Part shown: positions 18,744 to 27,248 of the stretch, piece by piece
How positions within the stretch are numbered: the stretch's first letter is position 1
Layout: every line of letters begins with the position of its first letter
Assembly (NCBI RefSeq): GCF_004116385.1
Contig: NZ_PEIB01000028.1
Location: forward strand, 1-64,000
From: Veronia nyctiphanis
Lineage (GTDB): Bacteria; Pseudomonadota; Gammaproteobacteria; Enterobacterales; Vibrionaceae
Length of the DNA: 64,000 nucleotides
Reading direction: 5' to 3'
Program-made: the position numbers and the translations under genes
The notes under the pieces: generated by a model
Seen by the model: only the letters and a program-made list of their open reading frames with translations
What the model was told of the DNA's origin: nothing
The model's database searches: none

Positions 18744-19363
18744 TCAGTTGTTATTTTCTTGTTCTGTCTGCTCTGCGACCTTATACGCCGGACGAGATGA
18801 CAGGGTGTCGTGGTAGCGGGCAATGTTCGGGAAGTTTGCGATGGCACCTTGCTGTGCAAGTACATCTGCGATAAACGACATCATAATGTCCGCGCCGGAC
18901 AGTTTGTCGCCAACCAGATAGGTTGTGTTTTCAAGCGACTGGTTGATGTACCCCAGAATCTTCGCGGCTTCTGAGTTGGCATAGCTTCAAGAAACTCAGT
19001 TTTGGCAGGTTCACGCTTCAGGAAAGTCACCAGCAATAATGGCAACATTGCCGAGCTTTCCGCAAAGTGCATCCAATAGAGGTAATCAGCATACTCAGCG
19101 CTGCCACGCGCAGGAGAAAGTTCACCCTCGGCAAATTTGCTGATGAGGTATTCGGTGATCGCACCGGATTCGGCCAGCATCTTCCCATCTATTTCAATAA
19201 CCGGTGATTTACCCAATGGGTGAACGGCTTTCAGCGCTTCAGGTGCCAGAAAAGTCTGAGCATCACGTTGATACGAAACGACCTCATAAGGTTGTTTCAG
19301 TTCTTCCAATAGCCAGATGATGCGCTTTGAACGTGACTTATTCAGATGATGAAGTTTGATCAT
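18744..19363 (-). pseudogene. Glutathione S-transferase, frameshifted
   Basis: Restoring one base gives 206 residues. The N-terminal thioredoxin-like domain has MIKLHHLNKSRSKRIIWLLE (the serine/arginine-rich active-site start of bacterial GSTs) and GKSPVIEIDGKMLAESGAIT, the glutathione-binding cis-proline and E-S motif. After FLEAMP (about 18977, sequence ATGCCAACTC) the printed frame goes wrong; the true continuation has KILGYINQSLENTTYLVGDK and LSGADIMMSFIADVLAQQGA, the helical domain, ending at a TGA at 18744-18746. It conjugates glutathione to electrophiles. It sits 29 bases after the CurA-type gene, probably in one operon. Confidence 0.85.
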
Positions 19364-19392
19364 GTTTATATTCCTTATTAATTCACATTTAA

Positions 19393-20426
19393 TCAGTCGT
19401 TGGCGACTTGGATTACCACTTTGCCGAAGTTCTTGCCATCCAGAACATCAATCAACGCCTGCGATGATTGCTCCAATCCTTCTAAACGTTGCTCTTTATA
19501 AGTAATCTTGCCTTCTGCCATCCATTGGCCCATTTGTGCAGCAAACTCCGGATAGCGATGCCCGTAGTCATCCATGATGATAAATCCACGCATGGTAATG
19601 CGTTTCACCAGCAACAGACCTGCTAATTGAGAGAGGCGATCGACACCCTGTGGTAATTCAGTGTTGTTGTATTGCGAAATCAGACCGCAAAGAGGAATAC
19701 GCGCAGAGGTGTTGAGCAGTGGCATTACGGCATCAAACACTTTTCCGCCGACGTTTTCGAAATAGATATCGATACCTGTTGGGCAAGCTTCTGCCAATTG
19801 AGTAGCGAAATCGTCAGATTTGTGGTCGATACAAGCATCAAGCTTAAGGGTCTCAAGCGCATAGCGACATTTTTCTTCACCACCGGCGATACCGACAACG
19901 CGACAGCCTTGCAGTTTACCGATTTGGGCGACCATCGAACCGACTGCTCCAGTTGCGGCAGCTACCACTAGTGTTTCTCCGGCTTTCGGTTGACCGATAT
20001 CCATCAGGCCCATATACGCGGTAAAGCCCGGCATACCCATCACGCCGAGGGCATAAGAAGGCGGCATACGCGTCGGATCAAGCTTAATCAGGCCTGTTCC
20101 ATCTGATAAGGCATAATCTTGCCAACCCGCAAAGCTCAGTACCCAATCGCCCTCATTAAAGTCTTCATTGTGTGAGGTTTCGACTCGGCTGACAGTACCA
20201 CCAACCATGACACCGCCAAGTGCAACGGGGTCAGCGTATGACTCCACATCATTCATTCTGCCGCGCATGTAGGGGTCGATAGAAAGGTAAACGGTGCGAA
20301 GAAGCACCTGACCTGCCGAAGGCGTCGGAATTTCAGCGTCTTTCAGTGCGAAGTTTTCAAGGGTCGCGCGCCGAAAGGGCGAGCTGCGAGTGTCATTTGG
20401 CGGTTTATCGTTGTTGATTGTGTCAT
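19393..20426 (-). pseudogene. curA: NADP-dependent quinone/alkenal reductase (CurA-like), frameshift near N-terminus
   Basis: 344 residues when one base is restored near 20368, in the GCGCGCGACC run (the family usually has about 345). The start is MTQSTTINRQMTLAARPFG at ATG 20424-20426, and the longer frame begins again at LENFALKDAEIPTPSAGQVL. Zinc-free medium-chain reductase marks are SIDPYMRGRM, the dinucleotide fold AAATGAVGSMVAQIGKLQGC and YFENVGGKVFDAVMPLL. It is close to E. coli CurA (YncB) and leukotriene/prostaglandin reductases, which reduce activated double bonds with NADPH. It lies between the YqhD-type dehydrogenase and the GST. Confidence 0.85.
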
Positions 20427-20580
20427 GTTGATTTCCTTAAATTTGGCGTAAAGAGGCCCGCACCTGAAAGCAGGTGTTCAATTTGTGTTTTGTTTAAACG
20501 GGTAACCGACGGTTCGTCAGCTACCCGTCAGCCTGAATGAGAAAGGTGATCAGGCTTTTTTCAGACAATCAATGTCAGGA

Positions 20581-21741
20581 TCATAAGCTGCGATTTAAGA
20601 TCCGTCGGCTGCTATCAAGATCGATATCTTGATGTTCGCCCAAGTGGGTCATCTTGTGATCAGTCAAGTGTTGGACAAGCGGGTCAATGCAGGTTGCATC
20701 AAGCTGGTAGTCGCCAAGTCGGGTTTTCACGCCCACCGATTCGAAGAACTCGCGTGTTTTGATGATTGCTTGTGTGGCTTTTTCAGCGTCATCGCCTTCT
20801 GTCATTCCCCAGACGCGTTCCGCGAATTGCGCCAGTTTGGCCTGCTTCTGTTGCTGCTTTTCTTCAAGCAGAGAAGGGAGAATAACGGCCAGTGTTTGCG
20901 CGTGATCCAGACCGTATAAAGCTGTTAACTCATGACCAATCATATGGGTTGCCCAGTCTTGCGGGACGCCTGTCCCAATGAGGCCATTCAACGCCTGCGT
21001 TGCTGCCCACATCAGGTTTGAGCGAGCTTCATAGTCTTCTGGATTTGCCATTGCCTTGGGGCCATCTTCGACCAGAGTTTGTAAAATGCCTTCTGCAAAT
21101 CTGTCTTGTACTTTGGCGTTAACCGGATACGTCAGGTATTGCTCGGTAACATGAACGAATGCATCAACAATACCGTTTCCGACTTGTCTTGGTGGCAGCG
21201 TGAAGGTTTTGACCGGATCAAGAATCGAGAACTGAGGAAAGACAGTTTCGCTGATAAAGGCCATTTTTGCCTGAGCGGCATCATAGGTGATCACCGATAC
21301 CTTGTTCATTTCTGACCCTGTTGCAGACAATGTCAGTACAGCACCAAATGGCATCGCTTCTTTCAGTTTCGCACCGCCAGTTTTCAGGATATCCAAAGGT
21401 TCACCGTCATACAGGCTGGCCGCTGCAACAAACTTTGTGCCGTCAACCACTGAGCCGCCGCCAACGGCGAGAAGGTAATCAGTACCTTCGTTTTTAACTT
21501 GCTCAACCGCCTTGATCATCGTTTCGTATTTCGGGTTAGCTTCTATGCCTCCGAACAAGGAAACCTTGCGGTCACCCAGAGCTGCTTCTACTTCATCAAG
21601 GGTGCCAAATTTTCGAGCACTCTCTCCACCGTACAAGACCATGACGTTTGCATCCTCTGGGATCAGAGTGGAAAGACGCGAGATTTGTCCCTGACCAAAT
21701 ACGATACGGGTAGGATTGTAGAACTCGAAGTTATTCATCAT
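20581..21741 (-). CDS. yqhD: NADPH-dependent aldehyde reductase, YqhD-type iron-containing alcohol dehydrogenase
   Basis: 386 residues, as in E. coli YqhD (387). It opens NFEFYNPTRIVFGQGQISRL. The cofactor loop is YGGESARKFG then AVGGGSVVDGTKF. Metal ligands are seen as the D and H of DAFVHVTEQYL and the two histidines of HMIGHELTALYGLDHAQTLA. The enzyme reduces short-chain and reactive aldehydes, for example from lipid peroxidation, using NADPH. GAGGAAGC precedes a double ATG (21741 and 21738). It is the first structural gene after the TetR regulator, and an operator-like palindrome lies 31 bases upstream. This supports regulation by that repressor. Confidence 0.92.
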   Translation of the reverse strand: MMNNFEFYNPTRIVFGQGQISRLSTLIPEDANVMVLYGGESARKFGTLDEVEAALGDRKVSLFGGIEANPKYETMIKAVEQVKNEGTDYLLAVGGGSVVDGTKFVAAASLYDGEPLDILKTGGAKLKEAMPFGAVLTLSATGSEMNKVSVITYDAAQAKMAFISETVFPQFSILDPVKTFTLPPRQVGNGIVDAFVHVTEQYLTYPVNAKVQDRFAEGILQTLVEDGPKAMANPEDYEARSNLMWAATQALNGLIGTGVPQDWATHMIGHELTALYGLDHAQTLAVILPSLLEEKQQQKQAKLAQFAERVWGMTEGDDAEKATQAIIKTREFFESVGVKTRLGDYQLDATCIDPLVQHLTDHKMTHLGEHQDIDLDSSRRILNRSL

Positions 21742-21772
21742 GCTTCCTCAGTCAATCGTTTTAGAATTCAAT

Positions 21773-21787
21773 TAGACCAGTCGTCTA
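21773..21787. promoter_or_regulatory. Putative TetR operator upstream of yqhD-type gene
   Basis: TAGACCAGTCGTCTA is an inverted repeat (TAGAC/GTCTA arms). A nearly identical TAGACCGGTCGTCTA lies before the TetR gene at 22455. Its position just upstream of the dehydrogenase start fits repression of the detoxification operon. Confidence 0.75.
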
Positions 21788-21847
21788 GTTTTGTCCCCAA
21801 AAAATGCCCACTCCTATTGTGGGCACATTTAGCACAGGTTGGGGGTC

Positions 21848-22432
21848 TTATTTACAACCCAGTAGCGATCGGGTTGTCTCCATCGCCAGTTCAAGGTGCT
21901 TACCATCTCTATGAAGCTTGGTTAGCAATGAAGCGCCTAACCAGAGTTGATAAAGATGGGCTGAGAGCTTGTACGCATCACAGTCATGAAGCGATCCATC
22001 GTTGATCCCTTCTTCAATTACATCAGCAATTTTCTGCGTGATTTTTTCTGTACCATCACGTAACGTCAGGCGCATTGGCTCTGATAAATCAGCGACTTCG
22101 GCACTTAACTTTACCACCAGACATTTTTGGGTTTCAGGGTCGCAATGTACTTCTTGCCACGCCTGCCACAATGCCATGAGTTTCTGTTGCCCTGTTTTAC
22201 CGGGCTGTTGAAACAAGTCTGACAGCAAGTCTTGGTAATAAGCGAAGTAATCAATCAGTACGGCTTTGCCATAGTGTTCTTTCGATTCAAAGTAATGATA
22301 GAAAGAGCCTTTGGGTACTCCTGCCACTTTCAGAATCGTGCTTAGACCAACCGAACTGAACCCACCGTTAGAGAAAATATCTCTACCGACGTCGAGTAAA
22401 TGCTGCTGTGTATGTTGATGCTTAGATTTCAT
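21848..22432 (-). CDS. TetR/AcrR-family transcriptional repressor (NemR-like)
   Basis: 194 residues. The N-terminal helix-turn-helix is seen in LLDVGRDIFSNGGFSSVGLS and VAGVPKGSFYHYFESKEHYG. The C-terminal ligand domain has the helical pattern of the NemR/AcuR subgroup and ends TTRSLLGCK. It contains two cysteines in the middle (HCDPETQKCLVV), which could sense electrophiles as in NemR; this is inference. It lies upstream of, and in the same direction as, the yqhD-type, curA-like and GST genes, with operator-like repeats on both sides. It is probably autoregulated. Confidence 0.9.
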   Translation of the reverse strand: MKSKHQHTQQHLLDVGRDIFSNGGFSSVGLSTILKVAGVPKGSFYHYFESKEHYGKAVLIDYFAYYQDLLSDLFQQPGKTGQQKLMALWQAWQEVHCDPETQKCLVVKLSAEVADLSEPMRLTLRDGTEKITQKIADVIEEGINDGSLHDCDAYKLSAHLYQLWLGASLLTKLHRDGKHLELAMETTRSLLGCK

Positions 22433-22454
22433 AATTGAGGATACTAGAGAAAAC

Positions 22455-22469
22455 TAGACCGGTCGTCTA
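22455..22469. promoter_or_regulatory. Putative TetR operator upstream of the regulator gene
   Basis: TAGACCGGTCGTCTA, extended to CTAGACCGGTCGTCTAG, lies 22 bases before the TetR start codon. A related half site (GTCGGTCGTCC) occurs near 22520. The match with the 21773 site supports autoregulation. Confidence 0.78.
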
Positions 22470-22617
22470 GAGGTTTTTAACAGAAATTGCTATGCGTATT
22501 TTCGTCTATCAACATCAGTCGGTCGTCCATCAGCTGTTCGAACTCTTCAAAAAGATTGCTTTTCTAGATATATAACTGGTTTGTATTTATTGTTTCAGTG
22601 ATCAGATATACCCGCGC

Positions 22618-22782
22618 ATGAGAGAGGTAAAGGGTACTCTTTTGGCTGAATCACGCCAAAAATTCAGTGATATGTTAAATCAGCTTACGGCATCCAGTAT
22701 TGATTTTTATCGCTCAATCATGAGCGATGATGGACTCCTTCAACTGCAGCAGACCTTGAAAAAAATATTGAATGCGCTGTAG
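22618..22782 (+). CDS. Small hypothetical protein, 54 residues
   Basis: An ATG-started frame encodes MREVKGTLLAESRQKFSDML and ends LQQTLKKILNAL. It is amphipathic and probably helical, without signal peptide or membrane segment. GAGAGG lies inside the frame, and no good ribosome site precedes the ATG (only CCCGCGC). It may be a real small gene or the remnant of a longer one. Similarity to any family was not recognised. Confidence 0.35.
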   Translation: MREVKGTLLAESRQKFSDMLNQLTASSIDFYRSIMSDDGLLQLQQTLKKILNAL

Positions 22783-22886
22783 TTGCCGGTTTGTCGTGAT
22801 CTTTTGAGGGGTGACATAACCACAATAAATTTATGGTTTATTTTCTTTAGTTTACCACATATTGACTATACTTTTTGAAAAGTTAT

Positions 22887-22910
22887 AGCTGTGAATGGCT
22901 ACTCACAGCT
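22887..22910. promoter_or_regulatory. Perfect hairpin upstream of the cysteine-rich gene
   Basis: AGCTGTGA and TCACAGCT form an eight-base stem with an eight-base loop, extendable by one pair, 42 bases before the putative start at 22952. There is no T-tract, so an operator or an RNA structure in the leader is more likely than a terminator. Confidence 0.4.
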
Positions 22911-22951
22911 GTATTGATCATACAGTGGTGTTTTGTTGAAAATTTGGAGAA

Positions 22952-23563
22952 ATGATAGAGAAAAGCATGAAATATGCCGCGATCTGGCTGCTATTCGCTA
23001 TTTATTAAAACAACCCTATTTTTCTCACCAGCGGCCTTGCCCGGGTTGCGATTCTCCATGCAGTTGCAGCGGATCACCCACCTGTACCTGTGACTGCACC
23101 CCAAGTGTCCCTTCGTCCCCAAGGCTTTGTCGTCTGAGCCCGCACGGTTTCCTGTTGAGAGGCATATCGTTCCCATGGTTTTCTCACTCAACATGCTTCG
23201 CGTTTGCAAACCTTACTGGTCATGTGAGGGCCATAATGACAATCTCGGTAAGCCTTTCAGATTGCCGCAGGTTTGGTTTTACTCAAGTACATCGCTTTAC
23301 CCAAAGATAATCGCGGTTTATTTAACCTCGCTGAAAGGGACCAAAAGTATTCGATACTCATGGCAAATCACCTTGTCTTACACCGACAGCATTTTGATCG
23401 TGGGTACGCTATTCAGCCACACATTGATGCGGGAACAGTCCCGGACTTAGCTCACCTTCAGAATGATGTTCAGGTTATTGCGGACGGGCTTTGGGATGGC
23501 GTGATGTCGATTGCAGGAGAGTGGGAAGAAAAAGCCGAGCGTTTGTTAAATCACCCGGCGTAA
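22952..23563 (+). pseudogene. Cysteine-rich conserved-looking protein, frame broken three times
   Basis: Joining frames at about 22963, 23106 and 23393 (one base lost each time) gives a continuous 204-residue protein. It starts MIEK, then HEICRDLAAIRYLLKQPYFS. A dense cysteine cluster follows: CPGCDSPCSCSGSPTCTCDC, then a C-P-F-V-P-K step. Next come PARFPVERHIVPMVFSLNML, WSCEGHNDNLGKPFRLPQVW, SIRYSWQITLSYTDS and a C-terminal helical part, PDLAHLQNDVQVIADGLWDG. The cysteine spacing suggests a metal or Fe-S site. I do not recognise the family. Each break lies at an A, G or T run, so the gene may be intact in the organism. It is convergent with yegD. Confidence 0.55.
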
Positions 23564-23590
23564 TTTTCTGGTGCGGAAATTTAATTCTTA

Positions 23591-24943
23591 TCAGGAAAAC
23601 GTGCGTTGCGCGTGACGGGCAAGCCCTGCCGTTACAGAGCCAAAGTAGTCTCCAGCCACGATAGGCACACCGGGTAACTCTCTTTCCATTAATGCACGAA
23701 GAATCGGCGAGCGTGCGCTGCCGCCTGTCATGTAGATCACATCTGGCTTGTCCTGAGACTGGGTCAGTGCGCCTTGAACCAGCTCCACAATCTTGCTTGC
23801 CGGGGTTTCAATGGCTTCAGCGAGTTGACCACTGCTGATGTGGGTCTCGATCTGACTGGCGCTCAGTGGGATTGATGACAAAAATTCCGGTTGTTCAGAG
23901 AGTGAAATTTTCGCCTCTTCCGCATGGCGGACAATCTGATATCCCAGTGTTTGCTGGTGGACTTCAATCAATCTCTGCAGTAACTGTGGTGATTCGGCAT
24001 CGCGCCTCAACTGGTCTAGTACCTTGAGATTGCTGGTAGCATAAAAGTCCGTTTGCGCAGCGACATTGTTGATGGCGATCGGGTTCCAGAACTGCATGAC
24101 TGGCATTTCTATGCCCCGTTGGCTTTTACTGTTTTTACCAAAAGCGGGCATCAGATTTTCAAAGGCGAGAGCGATATCGAGATCGTTTCCGCCGACACGA
24201 CATCCACAATGGCTCAACAAACTATCTGGGCGATCGGTTTTATCACGATAACTTGGGCCCATTCTGATCATTGAGCAGTCTGTGGTACCACCACCAATAT
24301 CGACAACCAGCACGGTTTTGTCTTCCGTCAGCTGACTTTCGTAGTCGAGCCCCGCTGCAACGGGTTCAAACTGGAAGGCAATATCCTGAAAGCCTGCTCG
24401 CAAGGCCGCATTTTTCAGAATGGCTTCCGCCTGCATATTGGCTTTGTCTCCGCCAAGCCCCTGAAAGTTGATTGGTCGGCCTATAACGGTCTGCGTGATA
24501 TCTTGCTGGAGATGTGATTCAGCTTGCTGCTTGATATTCGACATCATGGCGCACACCAGATCTTCGAAAAAACGGATCTGGATGTCTCTCAGGCCAGTGG
24601 CACCTAAAAAGGACTTGGGTGATTTGACGTAATACACCTCTTCAGGGTCGTCGAGGTAGGTATCAAGTGCCGCTTGACCAAATACCAAGTCACCGTGCAT
24701 CAGCTCGATGCCTTCTTCTCTGTTATTCGCGATGGCGCTGCGAAGAATTTGCTCCCCCAGCTTATCTGACGGCGTGAGACCAAAAAAGCGATACAGGTAT
24801 TCACTCACGGACTCTCGGGTCGGGGCACAAAGGGTTGACGGAATAAAGCAGCTGTCGCCTTCAAGCGGGATAAGGCGAGGTGTATTTCCTTCCATTACAG
24901 CGACTGAACAGTTCGCCGTGCCATAGTCAAATCCGATAAACAT
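23591..24943 (-). CDS. yegD: YegD-type Hsp70-like chaperone homologue
   Basis: 450 residues, the length of E. coli YegD. The ATPase phosphate-1 loop is FIGFDYGTANCSVAVMEG, phosphate-2 is VVDIGGGTTDCSMIRMG and the adenosine motif is IYMTGGSARSPILRALMERE. It lacks the DnaK substrate-binding and lid domains, as family members do. It is probably a cytosolic actin-fold ATPase of unclear client range. AGGTGATTC precedes the ATG. It is transcribed alone and convergently with the cysteine-rich gene. Confidence 0.93.
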   Translation of the reverse strand: MFIGFDYGTANCSVAVMEGNTPRLIPLEGDSCFIPSTLCAPTRESVSEYLYRFFGLTPSDKLGEQILRSAIANNREEGIELMHGDLVFGQAALDTYLDDPEEVYYVKSPKSFLGATGLRDIQIRFFEDLVCAMMSNIKQQAESHLQQDITQTVIGRPINFQGLGGDKANMQAEAILKNAALRAGFQDIAFQFEPVAAGLDYESQLTEDKTVLVVDIGGGTTDCSMIRMGPSYRDKTDRPDSLLSHCGCRVGGNDLDIALAFENLMPAFGKNSKSQRGIEMPVMQFWNPIAINNVAAQTDFYATSNLKVLDQLRRDAESPQLLQRLIEVHQQTLGYQIVRHAEEAKISLSEQPEFLSSIPLSASQIETHISSGQLAEAIETPASKIVELVQGALTQSQDKPDVIYMTGGSARSPILRALMERELPGVPIVAGDYFGSVTAGLARHAQRTFS

Positions 24944-25069
24944 GAATCACCTACATTGTCGGGAAAAGGCGGGACAGTCTACGGAAAATCATAGTAAAGA
25001 CAAGAGCAATTAGCGTTGGTTTGGGAGAATTCACAGAATAGTGACAGGTTAAAAATGTATAAAAATAAG

Positions 25070-25099
25070 TAAGATAAAGGCCCACACCTGATGCGGGCC
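25070..25099 (-). terminator. Terminator of the TonB-dependent receptor gene
   Basis: Read on the minus strand, GGCCC(GCATCAGGTGT)GGGCC is followed by TTTATC, 32 bases after the receptor stop. The stem is short, and the T-tract modest. Confidence 0.55.
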
Positions 25100-25130
25100 A
25101 GAGAAATCGCTATTCAGTGATTGCGAGAAA

Positions 25131-27122
25131 TCAGAACTGGTAAGACGCAGACACTTTGATGTTGCGGCCCGGCTCGTAATCATCAGTGGTGAAACCTCGG
25201 GCAGCACCAGAGCGAGAAGCATGAGAGACGTAGGTCTCGTTTAGTACGTTGTCGATACCCAGCGTAACTGACAGACTCTCAATGTCTGACGGCATCCATT
25301 GCGCGTAAACGTTATGGACGTTGTAGCCCTCTTTGATCGGTTTACCTGCCAACACATTCTTTTCGTCAAGCACGAAGACAGAGGTCCAACCAAATAAGGT
25401 TTCAATGTTCTCTGCTTCGTAGTCGACGGTCAGGGCAATACTGTCACCAATATCAGTACTTCTCCCGTTAGCAGTAACGGCATCACCTGTCGCCAGATCC
25501 TTGTTGTCAGATTTCGAGTAGGATAATTTAGCGCTCACGTTTTCGTAACCGTAGCTTGCACTCAGCTCAGCGCCCTTGTATTCCACATCACCCGTATTTT
25601 TCAGCAGATAGCCGTTGCCGTTCCACTGTTCGGAGATATGGTCGTTAATTCGGGTATTAAATAACGTCAGGTTCGAGCTAAAGCTATGCTCACCGACTGT
25701 TTTCGCAAAACGAACGCCACCCTGTGTGTTTTGGCCTGTTTCCGCTTTAATATCGTCAGCGAGGTAGGTTTTATCCTGATACTTGATAAAGGTTTCCAGT
25801 AACTCCGGGCCTTTGAACAGGGTGCGGGTGTTGGCAAACACCGTCCATTCAGGTGTCACCGCGTACTCAGTACCCAAAGACCAGGTGGTATCAGAGAAAT
25901 CATGGCTGCCTGTCATGGCATTGCGTCGATAATCATCGAAGCGAAGGCCCGCAGTAAAATCCCACTTCTTGTTAATGTGCAGTGTATTTTCCACAAATGC
26001 TGCTGCTGATTTAGCAGACTCACTCATGAACTCAGTGTCACCAAATTCACTCTTACTGGTTTTGCTCAGGTAATCGACACCATAGGTTAACTGGTTCTTA
26101 AGCCCTGCGATGACGATGTCTGATTGCAGGGTGACGTTTCCGCCCGTGTTGCTATTGGTGGCTGTGTTTATCGATTCACGGCCAAATCGCGCCCAACCTG
26201 TTTGACTCTCATCACGTTCAATGAAGGTTTTGCTGTTGAAGAGTGTCGCTTTTCCTTTCAGGCTAGATGTCTTCAGCGTGTAGCCAAGTGTGACAGTGTC
26301 TCTGTCATATTGCGTCGGTAGCAGCAAGTCACCTGAAAGCCCAGCATTCGCTTCACCGTTCATATCCGGGCGAGGGCTGTAATCACCTTTGTCACGGTAG
26401 GCGTCATAAGCAAGTTCGATGCGATGGCCATCAGCAGGTTCAATACCGACTTTGGCTAACAGGTTGACCACATCGCCTGCGGTTCCGAAGGTTTCTTCAC
26501 CTTCTCCATCACGAAAATTATTGCGCTGAATTTGGTGGCCATAAACCATGGCGTCAACGTCATCGCTCAGTTGCCCGAACAGCGTCAGAGAGGTTTGTCG
26601 ACTGTTGTTATCAGCAAAGCCACCGAAGAGACGGCCACCGAACTCTTGATCATTTTCGAGAAGGTCTTTGGCATTTTTCGTTTCAAAATTTACCGCACCA
26701 CCCAGTCCGCCTTGCGTCACTGAGTTGTTTCCTACTTTGATGTCAGCGCTTTTTAGAATGTCGGGGTTCAGGGTCAGGTTACCGATATGGTGGAACATAT
26801 TGGCATGCTGTGACGCGCCATCCAGTCGGATATCGAGATCAGTTTCATTGAGGCCGCGAATATTGATTCGCTGATTTACTGAGTGTGTACCGCCCACATC
26901 GACACCCGGGATATCACGCAAGATATCAGACATATGGTCTGCCTGTTTCAGTGCCATATCGTCTGCGATAAGCGATTCAGAGTCACTGGAGACTTTGGTT
27001 CCCCAGACGACAACTTCCTCAAACTGGGAATCAGGCTCAGCCCATGCTGAGTGGCTAATTGCCAGACCAATAGCGAGACATAATGCAGATTTCTTTTGAA
27101 GATGGACGTTACTACTTTCCAT
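25131..27122 (-). CDS. TonB-dependent outer-membrane receptor (iron/siderophore or heme type)
   Basis: About 663 residues from ATG 27122, chosen because AAGG lies ten bases upstream; the frame is open from a TTG at 27131. The signal peptide contains SALCLAIGLAISHSAWA. The TonB-box-like segment is EEVVVWGT. The plug domain shows MSDILRDIPGVDVGGTHSVN, RINIRGLNETDLDIRLDGAS and GLGGAVNFETK. The beta-barrel ends with DYEPGRNIKVSASYQF, the terminal aromatic typical of outer-membrane proteins. It imports an iron chelate through TonB energy. A Fur-box palindrome lies between it and the divergent AraC regulator, the classic arrangement for a siderophore uptake system. No ABC importer genes are adjacent. 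Confidence 0.92.
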   Translation of the reverse strand: MESSNVHLQKKSALCLAIGLAISHSAWAEPDSQFEEVVVWGTKVSSDSESLIADDMALKQADHMSDILRDIPGVDVGGTHSVNQRINIRGLNETDLDIRLDGASQHANMFHHIGNLTLNPDILKSADIKVGNNSVTQGGLGGAVNFETKNAKDLLENDQEFGGRLFGGFADNNSRQTSLTLFGQLSDDVDAMVYGHQIQRNNFRDGEGEETFGTAGDVVNLLAKVGIEPADGHRIELAYDAYRDKGDYSPRPDMNGEANAGLSGDLLLPTQYDRDTVTLGYTLKTSSLKGKATLFNSKTFIERDESQTGWARFGRESINTATNSNTGGNVTLQSDIVIAGLKNQLTYGVDYLSKTSKSEFGDTEFMSESAKSAAAFVENTLHINKKWDFTAGLRFDDYRRNAMTGSHDFSDTTWSLGTEYAVTPEWTVFANTRTLFKGPELLETFIKYQDKTYLADDIKAETGQNTQGGVRFAKTVGEHSFSSNLTLFNTRINDHISEQWNGNGYLLKNTGDVEYKGAELSASYGYENVSAKLSYSKSDNKDLATGDAVTANGRSTDIGDSIALTVDYEAENIETLFGWTSVFVLDEKNVLAGKPIKEGYNVHNVYAQWMPSDIESLSVTLGIDNVLNETYVSHASRSGAARGFTTDDYEPGRNIKVSASYQF

Positions 27123-27152
27123 GCGATACAACCTTTTAACTCTAAATGAAAG

Positions 27153-27167
27153 TGATAATAATTATCA
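27153..27167. promoter_or_regulatory. Fur box
   Basis: TGATAATAATTATCA is a perfect palindrome, extended by AATGAAAG before and TTTATGATAA after. It agrees well with the Fur consensus built from GATAAT repeats. It lies 31 bases before the receptor start and upstream of the divergent AraC gene, so iron repletion should repress both. Confidence 0.85.
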
Positions 27168-27248
27168 TTTATGATAAATTGCGGCTTTTTTCAGGGAAAG
27201 GATATTCAGTTATGCGGGATTGCATATTTGTTATTAGGAAAATGCAGT

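Noticed and set aside
20490-20562. Hairpin AGCCTGA...TCAGGCTTTTTT as terminator of the yqhD-type gene
   Set aside because: The T-tract is on the plus strand while all genes here are on the minus strand; it would split a likely operon, so I left it out.
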